A model generated the notes under the pieces. The model was not told the DNA's origin. It did no database searches and worked only from the letters and a program-made list of their open reading frames with translations. A program made the translations under genes and the position numbers. 64,000 bases of DNA from contig CAKTGQ010000003.1 of assembly GCA_934561555.1 (NCBI GenBank), positions 92,302-156,301 on the forward strand, read 5' to 3'. The stretch comes from an uncultured Faecalibacterium sp. (GTDB lineage Bacteria; Bacillota; Clostridia; Oscillospirales; Ruminococcaceae). Of this stretch, positions 51,722 through 60,708 are shown in pieces (position 1 is the stretch's first letter; every line of letters starts with the position of its first letter).

Positions 51722-53308
51722 ATGAGGAAGGAACCGAGAAGTGATGAGCGGTTTGTGACAAGGTGTGCGATTGCAGACAATATACTGCGATATAGCTTTC
51801 GACTGGACAGACCAGACCTGAGTAAGCGCCCCAAAGAGGAAGATGCACTGATCGACTGGGCAGTAAAAGAAGCGTATGCAATGTTTGAGCCTTTAGTGGG
51901 AGATCGAATCGCAAAACCTTTTGGAGTAGGATGTCTGCCCCCTCTTTATGGAAAAGAAGCAGTACAAAACTTTTTAGGAGAAAATGCGATTGCGCAGCTC
52001 TACTGCCAGCTTCGAGAAATTATTGGGGAGGAAAACGCGGTCAGTGCGTATGAAGCAGTAAAGTATACTTATTTTGGCTCAAAAGAAAAATCCTCCGAAA
52101 AAGGCATAGTCACAGGAATGGATTATCTGATTCAAAATAATGTCTATACTTTTCAGACTGGCAGTATGGCTTTGAACAAGAAATCCGAATTGGATACATT
52201 TGAGTTTCAAGATAAAGAGGAAGAGAAAAAAATAAAGAAAAAATGTTCCGGTGCAAACAGTACCTTGAAATCGAGTTCTGAATCCGCAGATAAAAAATTA
52301 TCTATTCTGCCACAATACAAAAGCTTCTTTGTAAGCGGAAAAAACTCCGGATTCAAATTAAGTGATCTGGATGTAGCGGCAATATTCAGAAGATATAATA
52401 AGGCGATGGCAGCACTTTATATCGTCAAGGATGCCTATGATGGATTGAGGCCGGAACCGGATAAACATCAGCTGACTATGCAAGAAATTCGGAAGCTGAA
52501 GAATCTATATAACAATCTTTGCACTTTGAACGATAATCCGAAACTGACAAATGCAGATCGTCTGTATATTACAATCCGCATAGAACAGGCACTCGGTATA
52601 CAGTTGACGATGAGTTTGTGGGAAAATGTACAAAAACTCCATGAGGCCAGAAGAATCGAACTCGATGATGTGACATCCATAAAGCAGATGAGTACTTGTC
52701 ATATGCTTGGCAACATCATAAATCGGACGGCATTGGTCGATATGGCATTTAAGACATTGAATGAAATGCTTGACGGAATGCCTGCTGAAACATGGAGGAC
52801 GGAAATCGAAGAAAGCATAAAAGGAAATTGGGGAACAACACCCGAAATGGAAAATGAAAGTGAGATCATACGGAAATGGAAGAAAATTTATGAAGAAGGG
52901 ATGGATTTCATGGCGAATTGGGTAGTGCCATTGTATAATACCTGCTTCTGCACGATTTTGGTCAAAGCGGTAAAAGCTGATTTGAATAAATCAAATAATT
53001 CGTCGGAAATCATTCAAACGACATTTGAGATTCTGGCGGATTATATTGATGAGGGCAAAATAAAGTTTGAACCTCATATATCAGAAAGTGTCTGCAATTC
53101 CGTAAAGAGAAAGCCGGATATGGTTCGCAAATTATCGGATTATATCATTGAAACCCTTACCCCTGTCGAGGAAATAGAGGCACCGATCACCTGTAATGAA
53201 CTGGATCAGATGATACCCAAAAAGGTGGATGGCCACTATCTGAATTATATAAAGACCCAATTTATGGATCGAGAGAATCCGGTTGCAGGAGAACCGAGGA
53301 AAAGTTGA
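51722..53308 (+). CDS. Large uncharacterised AT-rich-region protein
   Basis: A 528-residue, probably soluble, mostly helical protein. It has a charged low-complexity stretch (about 160-195, KEEEKKIKKK) and a long helical C-terminal half. No catalytic motif, signal or membrane segment is visible. The ATG at 51722 is 7 bases after GGGGAG. GC content is well below that of the host backbone. It stands alone between its own promoter/operator and a terminator, as a cargo gene would. Unknown family. Confidence 0.65.
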   Translation: MRKEPRSDERFVTRCAIADNILRYSFRLDRPDLSKRPKEEDALIDWAVKEAYAMFEPLVGDRIAKPFGVGCLPPLYGKEAVQNFLGENAIAQLYCQLREIIGEENAVSAYEAVKYTYFGSKEKSSEKGIVTGMDYLIQNNVYTFQTGSMALNKKSELDTFEFQDKEEEKKIKKKCSGANSTLKSSSESADKKLSILPQYKSFFVSGKNSGFKLSDLDVAAIFRRYNKAMAALYIVKDAYDGLRPEPDKHQLTMQEIRKLKNLYNNLCTLNDNPKLTNADRLYITIRIEQALGIQLTMSLWENVQKLHEARRIELDDVTSIKQMSTCHMLGNIINRTALVDMAFKTLNEMLDGMPAETWRTEIEESIKGNWGTTPEMENESEIIRKWKKIYEEGMDFMANWVVPLYNTCFCTILVKAVKADLNKSNNSSEIIQTTFEILADYIDEGKIKFEPHISESVCNSVKRKPDMVRKLSDYIIETLTPVEEIEAPITCNELDQMIPKKVDGHYLNYIKTQFMDRENPVAGEPRKS

Positions 53309-53455
53309 TACAAGATTTTCTGCAACTCTCAGGTGCTTATCCTACACTTCCCCAAAAAATTCGGCTCAAAAAAGTTCAAATAGGTGGAAGCTCGGCACCA
53401 TTTTGGCGTGAATTATTGTAAAACCGTAGGATGAGATCATGAATAACGATGATAG

Positions 53456-53488
53456 AGGGCAATCACGCAAGTGGTTGCCCTTTCTTTG
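53456..53488 (+). terminator. Terminator downstream of the 51722 gene
   Basis: AGGGCAATCAC, GCAA, GTGGTTGCCCT and TTCTTT. Confidence 0.8.
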
Positions 53489-53550
53489 TATCTGGTATGA
53501 TTTGACATTCGGTAACAGTATAGTAACCCATCAAAGGAGGATTGGCCGTT

Positions 53551-53748
53551 ATGTTTGATTATTACGACACCCTGATAACCCCGGAAGAAGTTGCCGATAT
53601 GCTGAACTGCGGTATGAACACCACCTATAAGCTTTTGAAGTCGGGAAAGATAAAAGCTATGAGGATCGGTCGAGTTTGGAAAATTCCCAAAAGAGCAGTA
53701 CAAGAATATATTGTGCAGGAAGCTCACATGAAAGCTACGGGATGGTAA
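53551..53748 (+). CDS. Excisionase-type helix-turn-helix protein
   Basis: A 65-residue MerR/excisionase-like DNA-binding protein: LITPEEVADMLNCGMNTTYKLLKSGKIKAMRIGRVWKIPKRAVQEYI. AAAGGAGG is 10 bases before the ATG. Such proteins regulate excision or act as small regulators; it is monocistronic between terminators and 3.5 kb from the 51 kb operon. Confidence 0.82.
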   Translation: MFDYYDTLITPEEVADMLNCGMNTTYKLLKSGKIKAMRIGRVWKIPKRAVQEYIVQEAHMKATGW

Positions 53749-53759
53749 TACGAAAAATG

Positions 53760-53789
53760 CCCACATGGAAAATGCTCCATGTGGGTTTT
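53760..53789 (+). terminator. Terminator of the excisionase-like gene
   Basis: GCCCACATGGA, AAATGC, TCCATGTGGGTTTT. Confidence 0.85.
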
Positions 53790-53963
53790 CTGTTGCTTGA
53801 AAATAATGCTTGATAACAAGATGTACATACAAATAATCTTGATGTTAATGCTGAATAATGTATAAAGGGAAATGAGGGTGAAATTTAATCTTTATTAACT
53901 GCACTAACATTAGGATAAAGCGGCCGAATGGAATAGTTGCAGTACAAACGGTCGCACAAGAGC

Positions 53964-53994
53964 AGCCGAATGTGTAGTGTATATACATTTGGCT
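53964..53994 (+). other. Possible oriT hairpin upstream of the mobilisation genes
   Basis: AGCCGAATGT and ACATTTGGCT form an inverted repeat (one mismatch) with an 11-base loop, about 100 bases before the MobC-like gene. It is followed by ATTCTTGCTAGAGGGG, a possible nick region. The rest of 53790-54095 shows no gene. Confidence 0.4.
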
Positions 53995-54095
53995 ATTCTT
54001 GCTAGAGGGGGAGGCGGATGCCGTCATAAATAATATTTTTTTGACTTTCTGAATTTGTTCGCATGAAACTCTATGGATAGAAAGAAGGCATTATA

Positions 54096-54335
54096 ATGGG
54101 AAATACCTTTAATATACGATTGACAGCTGAAGATAAAGTTCATCTACAACAGAGAATGGATGAAACTGGTAAAACTGAAACAGAAGTATTTAAGAGTGCA
54201 ATCTACTTTACTGAAATAGACGCAGACCTTGTGGATGAAATTATATCAAATATTGGATATTATGCGAGCGAAAAAAATTGGGAAGGGGTAAAAGAGGAGG
54301 TTCATAGATATGTGTTATATCGAACTCAAAAATGA
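54096..54335 (+). CDS. MobC-like relaxosome protein
   Basis: A 79-residue protein: NTFNIRLTAEDKVHLQQRMDETGKTETEVFKSAIYF is a ribbon-helix-helix-like or MobC-type DNA-binding pattern. It overlaps the relaxase gene by 26 bases. It would bind oriT and assist the relaxase. Confidence 0.65.
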   Translation: MGNTFNIRLTAEDKVHLQQRMDETGKTETEVFKSAIYFTEIDADLVDEIISNIGYYASEKNWEGVKEEVHRYVLYRTQK

Positions 54336-54954
54336 TAAGTATGAAACTTTGGAGGACTTAAAACGTTTACTACAATATATTCTTAGATTGGATAAGACAG
54401 CAGAAGATAGTCGAAGAGCGAATACTATAACAAATACCCTAGCAGGTTGTCAGCCAGCGATGATTCCCAATGAATATTTGTGTGATCCAAGTGCCGTTTA
54501 TAACCTGATGCTTTTTGAAGTTAGGAGAAGACATAAAGGAATTCCGCAGTTTGCAAAACACCGCATTGTTTCGTTTGCAGCAACAGATTGTATTCTGCCA
54601 CAGGACGTAGTATCTCTAGCAGAGAGAATTGCGAGCATTTATGCACAGAAAGGCTATATTACGGCCTATGGAATTCATGCTGATAACGTTAATGTACATA
54701 TTCATTTTGCAGTTTGCGCAGTATCATTTCAAACACAGAATATGTTTCATATTCAGTGGGAAACTGAACGGAAAATGCTTGTGATGGTAACAAATCAATG
54801 GAAATCTGAGTTTGATGTGATGCTTCAAAATAATATCCAAATGAGGCAGGCAAGAGAAGCCGCATTATATGGAGATGATTGCATCAAATATGGCAATGCT
54901 CCTTTAACTGCAAAGGAGCAGATAAAGCAGAACAGAAGAATTAAAACAAAGTAA
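54310..54954 (+). CDS. Short HUH relaxase
   Basis: A 214-residue protein with the features of MOB_P-type relaxases: Tyr23 in LQYILRLDKT (the nicking Tyr region) and the HUH-like histidine set H123-x-D125...H130-x-H132 in GIHADNVNVHIHFAV. Most relaxases are longer with a C-terminal helicase or primase part; this one is only the nuclease domain. AGAGGAGG is 9 bases before the ATG. The element is likely mobilizable rather than self-transmissible. Confidence 0.72.
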   Translation: MCYIELKNDKYETLEDLKRLLQYILRLDKTAEDSRRANTITNTLAGCQPAMIPNEYLCDPSAVYNLMLFEVRRRHKGIPQFAKHRIVSFAATDCILPQDVVSLAERIASIYAQKGYITAYGIHADNVNVHIHFAVCAVSFQTQNMFHIQWETERKMLVMVTNQWKSEFDVMLQNNIQMRQAREAALYGDDCIKYGNAPLTAKEQIKQNRRIKTK

Positions 54955-54971
54955 TAGAGAGGAAGTCTACA

Positions 54972-56228
54972 ATGGACAAGTTCGATGAAAAAATTATTGG
55001 CTATGAAGCCACAAAAAACATTCTACGTCAGATATTGGATGCTCTGAAAAGGCCAGAACTCTATAAAAGCAAAGGAGCTTCTATCCCCAGAGGACTTCTG
55101 ATGGAATCCGATCCTGGCCTTGGCAAAAGTTTGCTGGCAACCGTCTTTATAAAAGAAGCAGGCCGCAAGTCTCTTGTCTTTCGGAAAACCAGTCAGGAAA
55201 ACAGTTTTTTGGATGAATTGAGGGCTGCTTTCTCGGCTGCAAAAGAAGCCGCACCTAGTATACTGCTCCTAGAGGATCTGAACCTCTATGTAGAAAGTAA
55301 CTCTCCCTATGCGCCAGAATGGGCTTGCTTACAAGCCTGTATTGACGATGCAAGGAACACAGACCTTTTTGTAATTGCTACAACGAATGACACAAAGTAT
55401 ATGCCTCCGTCCTTATTAAGACCCGGAAGATTTGACTACACGCTCTATCTTGAGCCTCCAACGGGAAAGACCGCTGAGAAGATCGTCAGCTATTATCTCC
55501 GGGGCAAGGATTTAGCAGAGGATGTTTTGATTTCAGATATCGTCAAAGCTATGCCCAAGGTGAGTTGTGCTACCCTTGAAACAGTAATGAACATTGCTGC
55601 GCTGAATAGCACCTACCAAGGACACGAGCATATTTACAAAGATGATGTGACAGATGCACTACTTCAGGTGGTTTATAAACTCCAAAAGGCAGATAAAGGA
55701 ACTGATTCCATAGAGTTGCAGAAGATTGCAATACATGAAGCAGCTCACGCAGTTGTAGGAGAGATTCTGAATCCTGACAGTATCGGCATCGTTACCATTC
55801 GTGGGAATCAAAGCTGCATCGGTGGCTTAGAGAATGGTCATTCCACTTACCTGAAAAACGAGGAAGAACTTCTAAACGATATGACGAAGACTTTGGCAGG
55901 AAAAGCAGGAGTGGCCTTGATTTATGGAGTGATGGATGTAAATGCAAGTGGTGATATCCAGAATGCCAACCGTCTGCTTGATCTTTGGATGACATCTCTT
56001 GCAGGAGCTGGCTTCTCTGAAATCGAATCGGCGAATAATAGAATGTCGGAGACAAGACTTTTCAGTAGCGAAGCTATAAAAGCAGCTAAGATGGAAGAGT
56101 TATACCGCAGAGCCTACAAAATCCTCTATGATAACAGAGATTTCCTACTTGCTGTCCAGAAAGAGCTTCTGGAACATGAAACTCTATTGAACAGTGATCT
56201 TACAAAAATCAAAGAGCTTTATACCTAA
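54972..56228 (+). CDS. Soluble FtsH-like AAA+ metalloprotease
   Basis: A 418-residue protein joining an AAA+ domain and an M41 peptidase domain without the usual membrane helices. The Walker A region is SDPGLGKS (46-53), whose first Gly is Ser; Walker B is ILLLED (97-102) with the Asp/Glu order swapped relative to FtsH; RPGRFD (150-155) is the second-region signature. The zinc motif is HEAAH (255-259), with a third ligand probably Asp328 in ASGDIQNA. It starts 17 bases after the relaxase gene. The host target is unknown. Confidence 0.8.
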   Translation: MDKFDEKIIGYEATKNILRQILDALKRPELYKSKGASIPRGLLMESDPGLGKSLLATVFIKEAGRKSLVFRKTSQENSFLDELRAAFSAAKEAAPSILLLEDLNLYVESNSPYAPEWACLQACIDDARNTDLFVIATTNDTKYMPPSLLRPGRFDYTLYLEPPTGKTAEKIVSYYLRGKDLAEDVLISDIVKAMPKVSCATLETVMNIAALNSTYQGHEHIYKDDVTDALLQVVYKLQKADKGTDSIELQKIAIHEAAHAVVGEILNPDSIGIVTIRGNQSCIGGLENGHSTYLKNEEELLNDMTKTLAGKAGVALIYGVMDVNASGDIQNANRLLDLWMTSLAGAGFSEIESANNRMSETRLFSSEAIKAAKMEELYRRAYKILYDNRDFLLAVQKELLEHETLLNSDLTKIKELYT

Positions 56229-56250
56229 ATCCTATTATCAACAAGAAAAC

Positions 56251-56283
56251 GGTCAAGTCTTTCATAGACTTGGCCACTTTTTG
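56251..56283 (+). terminator. Terminator after the FtsH-like gene
   Basis: GGTCAAGTCT, TTCAT, AGACTTGGCC and a T run. The 56284-56469 stretch has no clear gene. Confidence 0.7.
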
Positions 56284-56469
56284 TTTGATAATATGCTGGA
56301 TTTTATAGATATATTAAAAAGAAATCCAGCCTGCGAGGAAGGCACAGGGGTTGAAAGGTCATTTTTGAAAGCCCCCTTTAACGTACTCCACTTCGTGGAT
56401 ACGTTGAGAAACAGGGGGCTTGAGGAAATGAGCTTTTGACGCATGTGACTGACGAGCAGGAAAAAAGTG

Positions 56470-56805
56470 TCATTCGCTTATATATAGGAAAGCACACAGC
56501 ATTTTAGTGACCGCCTCTCTTTGAGTAGGAGAGAGTTTAGCCCAGAGATCAAGAAGATTTTTTTGCTCACTGGTTAAGTAAACAGGCTCTTCCTCTTGAA
56601 AGAACTGAGAGAGTGTGATGCCGAAGCCTGCACAGATTTTCTCGATAGAAGCAACATTGGGTTGAAGATTTCTTCTTCTCCATGTAGAAATAGTGGATTG
56701 GGTCAGCCCGGAGTTCTCTGCAAGGGTATACTCAGACCAGCCACGGGCAAGGCGTTCCTGCTCAATACGACCTAAGATATCAAATGTGGGCTTCTCTCGT
56801 TCCAT
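56470..56805 (-). CDS. XRE family regulator of the divergent AAA+ operon
   Basis: A 111-residue repressor-type protein: helix-turn-helix YTLAENSGLTQSTISTWRRRNLQPNVASIEKICAGFGITLSQFF, then a C-terminal LSPTQREAVTKMLCAFLYISE segment seen in several Firmicute XRE proteins and in a small gene at 62448. CAAGGAGG precedes the ATG. It faces the six-gene operon across a region with TCGTA repeats and is probably its repressor. Confidence 0.82.
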   Translation of the reverse strand: MEREKPTFDILGRIEQERLARGWSEYTLAENSGLTQSTISTWRRRNLQPNVASIEKICAGFGITLSQFFQEEEPVYLTSEQKNLLDLWAKLSPTQREAVTKMLCAFLYISE

Positions 56806-56822
56806 GGTTGGCCTCCTTGTAC

Positions 56823-56890
56823 AAATCGTAGTGATTACTTACGATTTTATTGTGACAAGACTTGACCGGTAATTATATAAGTCGTATACT
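56823..56890 (+). promoter_or_regulatory. Promoter and operators of the AAA+ operon
   Basis: TTGACC (56862-56867), a 17-base spacer and TATACT (56885-56890). A dyad AAATCGTA...TACGATTT (56823-56847) lies upstream, where the XRE promoter should be, and TCGTA repeats occur again at about 56882 and 56907. The XRE protein probably binds these sites and so controls both directions. Confidence 0.65.
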
Positions 56891-57015
56891 TTCTATAGTA
56901 AGAATCGTACTATCGCCGGTGAATTTGGGAAATATGACACGGAAAAGAAAACGATGGCAAAAAATACAAATTGTAAAAATCAACAAAACGTGTAGATGAT
57001 GAGGAGACTGGTAAA

Positions 57016-57954
57016 ATGCCAATTAGCCATACACCAACACAGAATCCTGAGAGTGCTTTGCCAAAAGAGAAGAAAAACAGCGAAGCTTCTTTTAGGATAA
57101 CGGAGCCTCAGTACAGCTTGGAGGATGTGATACTACCTACATCAACCCGTAAGGAAGTGGAAGATGCTATATCGCTTGCAGAAAATAACGATTTGATTTT
57201 CAATGACTGGGGTCTGGGGCAAGTAATAAAGCATCATAATCTGTGTGTAAATTTATATGGTGCATCTGGAACAGGCAAAACAATGACCGCACATGGAATA
57301 GTGAAGCGGCTGAACAAGAAGCTTGTTGTTGTTAACTACGCTGAGATAGAATCGAAATATGTTGGAGAAACGTCAAAAAACATCGTTTCGTTGTTTGAAT
57401 ATGCAGAGAAAAATGATGCCGTTATATTATTCGATGAAGCGGATGCAATGCTGTCAAAAAGAGTGACATCGATACAGAGCGCAGCGGATATCAGCGTAAA
57501 TCAAACGAGAAACACGCTTTTGAAAATATTGGACGAATACACAGGAATTGTTGTTTTTACGACGAATTTTATCCAAAATTTCGATCCGGCTTTTTTTAGA
57601 AGGATTTTATCTCATATCAAGTTTGAAGTGCCAAATGAAGATACTCGGCGAAAAATATGGGAGCATTATTTACCGCCAACATTGCCACTGTTGGATAGAG
57701 ATTCTACGATTAGAGGAATTGCTAAAATTGAGAATGTGACAGGAGCAGATATTTCCAATACAGTGCTCAAAGCTGCTATAAAAGCAGCGCGGTATAAAGA
57801 AAGAATAACATTGGAAGACATTTCAGAGCTGGTTTCACAAATAATAGAGGCGAAGCAAGATATGGAGGAAAAGTACGAAATCACAACTCGGAAAGTGTCT
57901 GCTGAATATGCAATGAAGCAGCTTGGGGGAAATAAAGAACATGGGGATAATTAA
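57016..57954 (+). CDS. CDC48/FtsH-type AAA+ ATPase, first gene of a six-gene operon
   Basis: A 312-residue AAA+ ATPase. Walker A is GASGTGKT (82-89), the pore loop KYVGET (114-119) is of the FtsH/CDC48 kind, Walker B is VILFDE (136-141), and the sensor and arginine finger region is VFTTNFIQNFDPAFFRRI. It has no protease domain. AGGAGA is 8 bases before the ATG. It overlaps the next gene by 14 bases. It would unfold or remodel a protein partner in an ATP-driven way. Confidence 0.82.
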   Translation: MPISHTPTQNPESALPKEKKNSEASFRITEPQYSLEDVILPTSTRKEVEDAISLAENNDLIFNDWGLGQVIKHHNLCVNLYGASGTGKTMTAHGIVKRLNKKLVVVNYAEIESKYVGETSKNIVSLFEYAEKNDAVILFDEADAMLSKRVTSIQSAADISVNQTRNTLLKILDEYTGIVVFTTNFIQNFDPAFFRRILSHIKFEVPNEDTRRKIWEHYLPPTLPLLDRDSTIRGIAKIENVTGADISNTVLKAAIKAARYKERITLEDISELVSQIIEAKQDMEEKYEITTRKVSAEYAMKQLGGNKEHGDN

Positions 57955-58306
57955 AAATGTTTTTTACATTGCGACAGAAAAAATCAAATCTGCAATTATA
58001 AGAGTTAGAGATGCCATGTCGACCTTTTTTGAAAAGGCACTCGAAATGATGAAAACGGTAATCGAAAAGTTGAAAAATCGCATCCGAAGTGCAATTTTAG
58101 GCGCTGCACATTTTTTAAGAAAGGTTGGCAACAAATACCAAGAAGGAACAAAAAATTATACTGTGGACGAAGAGCTGGGCGAATGGAATGAAATAACAGT
58201 GACACGGGAAATTGATATAAAAGATGTTCCGCCAAAATACAGAACCTTGGATGACGAGTTTGAAATTAATGATACCGCTGAATTGGAAGCAGCAATCGGA
58301 AATTAA
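57941..58306 (+). CDS. Small amphipathic-helix protein of the AAA+ operon
   Basis: A 121-residue protein. The first 80 residues form a long, Lys/Ala-rich amphipathic helix region (IIRVRDAMSTFFEKALEMMKTVIEKLKNRIRSAI), a possible membrane- or assembly-binding element. The second part is polar and acidic (EELGEWNEITVTREIDIKD). GGGGGAA is about 9 bases before the ATG. No family recognised. Confidence 0.6.
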   Translation: MGIIKNVFYIATEKIKSAIIRVRDAMSTFFEKALEMMKTVIEKLKNRIRSAILGAAHFLRKVGNKYQEGTKNYTVDEELGEWNEITVTREIDIKDVPPKYRTLDDEFEINDTAELEAAIGN

Positions 58307-58316
58307 AGGAGCAAAA

Positions 58317-58673
58317 ATGACAGACTCTGAAAACCGCTCAGTAATGAGCGAATTATGGAACTCATTAAAATATGTTATTGAGTCCAAGCAGGGAAAATAT
58401 GATTTAGATACATATTTGGATATCGTTGGAGAGTATGCAGAGCGGCTGATAGCTGAGTCGGAAAACAAGGAAAACCTGCTCTATCAAGGGGGACATTGTG
58501 AGGTGACTCAGCTGGAAGATTGCTATCAGTTTACGGTAAAACTGTATTTTAAATCGGAAGACGGAGCAGATACATTAAAAGAGGCTTCTAGGAAAATCAA
58601 GAAAAATCGGTTTACCTCAGAAACGAGATTTAGGCTGGAAGAATCGAAGACGTTTGAAATAACGAAAGGATAA
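58317..58673 (+). CDS. Small soluble protein of the AAA+ operon
   Basis: A 118-residue protein, mixed helix and strand (LDTYLDIVGEYAERLIAESENKENLLYQGGHC, then YQFTVKLYFKSEDGADTLKEASRKIKKNRFTSETRF). No signal or membrane segment. AAAGGAG precedes the ATG. No family recognised; it may be a partner of the AAA+ ATPase. Confidence 0.6.
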   Translation: MTDSENRSVMSELWNSLKYVIESKQGKYDLDTYLDIVGEYAERLIAESENKENLLYQGGHCEVTQLEDCYQFTVKLYFKSEDGADTLKEASRKIKKNRFTSETRFRLEESKTFEITKG

Positions 58674-58676
58674 AAT

Positions 58677-59393
58677 ATGTTAGAAATCATAATTGCAATT
58701 GTTGTCATATGCATTATCGTAGATATATTCGCATGGTTAGCGGATCTAGTAGGAGGCTCGGTGAAGTTAATCGCAATCATTGCTGTTTTTGTAGTTGCAT
58801 TTCTTGCTTTTTCGTGGGTAGGCGTGTTTGTGGTGCTGCTTGGCATTTTCATTATAAAAAAATTAGGAGTCATGTTAGATGAGCACGCGAAGCAGACTAA
58901 TGATGCTGCATTGATAAAGGAGCTGAAAAGTAGTTGTATGCAGTTAGGATACATGAACGAAGAAAAATGGCGAGAAAAACTTCCAATGCTCAAGAATCGG
59001 AACTATTCAACAAGCTTTCAGGAAATTACTTCAAATTTTGCTAAAGAGGTTGAGTTTCAATTTATCAGGCAGAATAATGATTGGTTTGAAGAATACAAAC
59101 GATATGTACTGGAGCATCCGGCAGGATCAACGGTTACAAAAATGCTGGCAGAAGTTAAATGTCCGGCACTTAAAATGACACATATTTCAAAAGATGGAGA
59201 TTTGATTAACACGATGCTTCAACGTGGAGCTGTTCGTGAAAATCAAGACGTTCCACCACTGTTTAATGCGACCTTTATAGAGGATGCAAATGAATATTTG
59301 TATACCCCGACAACTTATCTGCAACGGTTGTATTCAAATGGAGCTGGCACAACCGAAAAGCATAAAGAGGAATTTGATTTTGATGACCTTTGA
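58677..59393 (+). CDS. Membrane-anchored protein of the AAA+ operon
   Basis: A 238-residue protein with two to three N-terminal membrane segments (LEIIIAIVVICIIVDIFAW, SVKLIAIIAVFVVAFLAF, VGVFVVLLGIFIIKK; about 2-62) and a soluble C-terminal domain (about 70-238) rich in charged residues. It starts 3 bases after the previous gene and probably anchors the complex to the membrane. No family recognised. Confidence 0.62.
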   Translation: MLEIIIAIVVICIIVDIFAWLADLVGGSVKLIAIIAVFVVAFLAFSWVGVFVVLLGIFIIKKLGVMLDEHAKQTNDAALIKELKSSCMQLGYMNEEKWREKLPMLKNRNYSTSFQEITSNFAKEVEFQFIRQNNDWFEEYKRYVLEHPAGSTVTKMLAEVKCPALKMTHISKDGDLINTMLQRGAVRENQDVPPLFNATFIEDANEYLYTPTTYLQRLYSNGAGTTEKHKEEFDFDDL

Positions 59394-59414
59394 TTGCGAG
59401 AACAGGAAAATACT

Positions 59415-60686
59415 ATGAATATAGAAAATTACATTAAGCAGGAGTCAATGCAATTAAAACATAGCAGAAGAAATGTGGAGATTGCACCGGATTTAAAAAT
59501 TGCAGAGCTGGAAAATATAAAAAAGAAATATAAGGATTCTATTCCTGGAAATATTGAAAAATATATTTTGGTAATGTCATATACGAATACTGGGCTATTC
59601 TTTATGACGGGAGATGCTTTATATTTTGACAATTTTATGCAAGGCGGATTGAAATGCGTAAAATTCAAAGAGATTCAAGAAATTAGCATTACGGCGGGCA
59701 AATTGTTTTCTCCTGATAAAATCAATTTAAAGACAGGAACGCAGGAGTATGTGCTGGATGGATGCATTGATGGACTGAACCTTGAAATGCTTCAGACTGC
59801 ATTTAATCGGATTATAAAAATAGCCAAAAATACAGAGAGTGATTTTTCGGTAAGTGAGCAAGGGCTTCTGTCTTGTCAACTGCCGGAAGATTTGAAGTTG
59901 TTGTATCTCAAAATACTGTGCAATTATGCATACGTCAATAATGCTATTATAGATTCTAACTCATATAATGCAATTACGAAATTTTCGGTTAGAATGGAAA
60001 TCAAGGGTGAAACAAGATCAGAGCTTCGGATCTATATGAATGATATCGAAAGCAGAGTTAAAACGGGATATCTGCTCCGTGCATTAAAACAAACCACAGA
60101 AGACCAGTCTGGATATTGGGATGTGATAAAGTATTGTATGATGCAGGACGCATTATATCTTCATGATTTACAGTTCCAAGGAAAAAACTGGCGTGAGGAT
60201 GGCTTTATGGGCAGCTTGAAAGACAGCTGTGGGCTGACCGAAAATCAAATGGACACAATGACGCGTGCGGTATCTTTGAACAAGAGAATGCAGATGAAAG
60301 ATGCCAACATGAAAGAACTGAAGGGCGAATGGAAAAAATTCATTGGTTCTATTAAAGATACGACTGCTTATGTGCCGACAAAGTATTTGTTCTGCTCAGG
60401 TTCGGTGTATGGCATAAAATCCTACGATGGCTTCTTGAAAAAAGATGAAACAAGTCAGCGTGCTATCAACGAACAGCGTGAACTGATTCTTCAAGAGCTG
60501 ATTACGAACAATCAGAAAACTGTAAATGTGCTGATTGGGGATATGAATTATCTCGCAACCAGATTGGAAAAGGCTCTGGAAACGGAAGAAAAAATCCAGC
60601 AGGATTATAATAGTATCAAACAACTGTTGAATAGAATAAATGCTGCCATGAATACAGTTCGAGAAGAGGAAAAGCTGCAAAGCTAA
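59415..60686 (+). CDS. Putative PH/TerB-like protein of the AAA+ operon
   Basis: A 423-residue soluble protein. Residues about 45-130 (LFFMTGDALYFDNFMQGGLKCVKFKEIQEISI) resemble a bacterial PH/GRAM-type domain. Residues about 150-200 (LPEDLKLLYLKILCNYAYVNNAIIDSNSYNAI) resemble a TerB-like helical domain, and the C-terminus has a coiled coil (LATRLEKALETEEKIQQDYNSIKQLLNRI). These domain guesses are by eye. A TTG/ATG choice was resolved in favour of ATG (59415) after AGGAAA. Confidence 0.55.
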   Translation: MNIENYIKQESMQLKHSRRNVEIAPDLKIAELENIKKKYKDSIPGNIEKYILVMSYTNTGLFFMTGDALYFDNFMQGGLKCVKFKEIQEISITAGKLFSPDKINLKTGTQEYVLDGCIDGLNLEMLQTAFNRIIKIAKNTESDFSVSEQGLLSCQLPEDLKLLYLKILCNYAYVNNAIIDSNSYNAITKFSVRMEIKGETRSELRIYMNDIESRVKTGYLLRALKQTTEDQSGYWDVIKYCMMQDALYLHDLQFQGKNWREDGFMGSLKDSCGLTENQMDTMTRAVSLNKRMQMKDANMKELKGEWKKFIGSIKDTTAYVPTKYLFCSGSVYGIKSYDGFLKKDETSQRAINEQRELILQELITNNQKTVNVLIGDMNYLATRLEKALETEEKIQQDYNSIKQLLNRINAAMNTVREEEKLQS

Positions 60687-60708
60687 AAATTGTGAGGTGC
60701 GTTTACAA

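Noticed and set aside
53845-54027. 60-codon minus-strand frame in the proposed oriT region
   Set aside because: Short, unsupported by a ribosome site, and overlapping the inverted repeat.
56284-56440. Frames in the gap after the FtsH-like gene on both strands
   Set aside because: They overlap the terminator, are short, and show no ribosome site.
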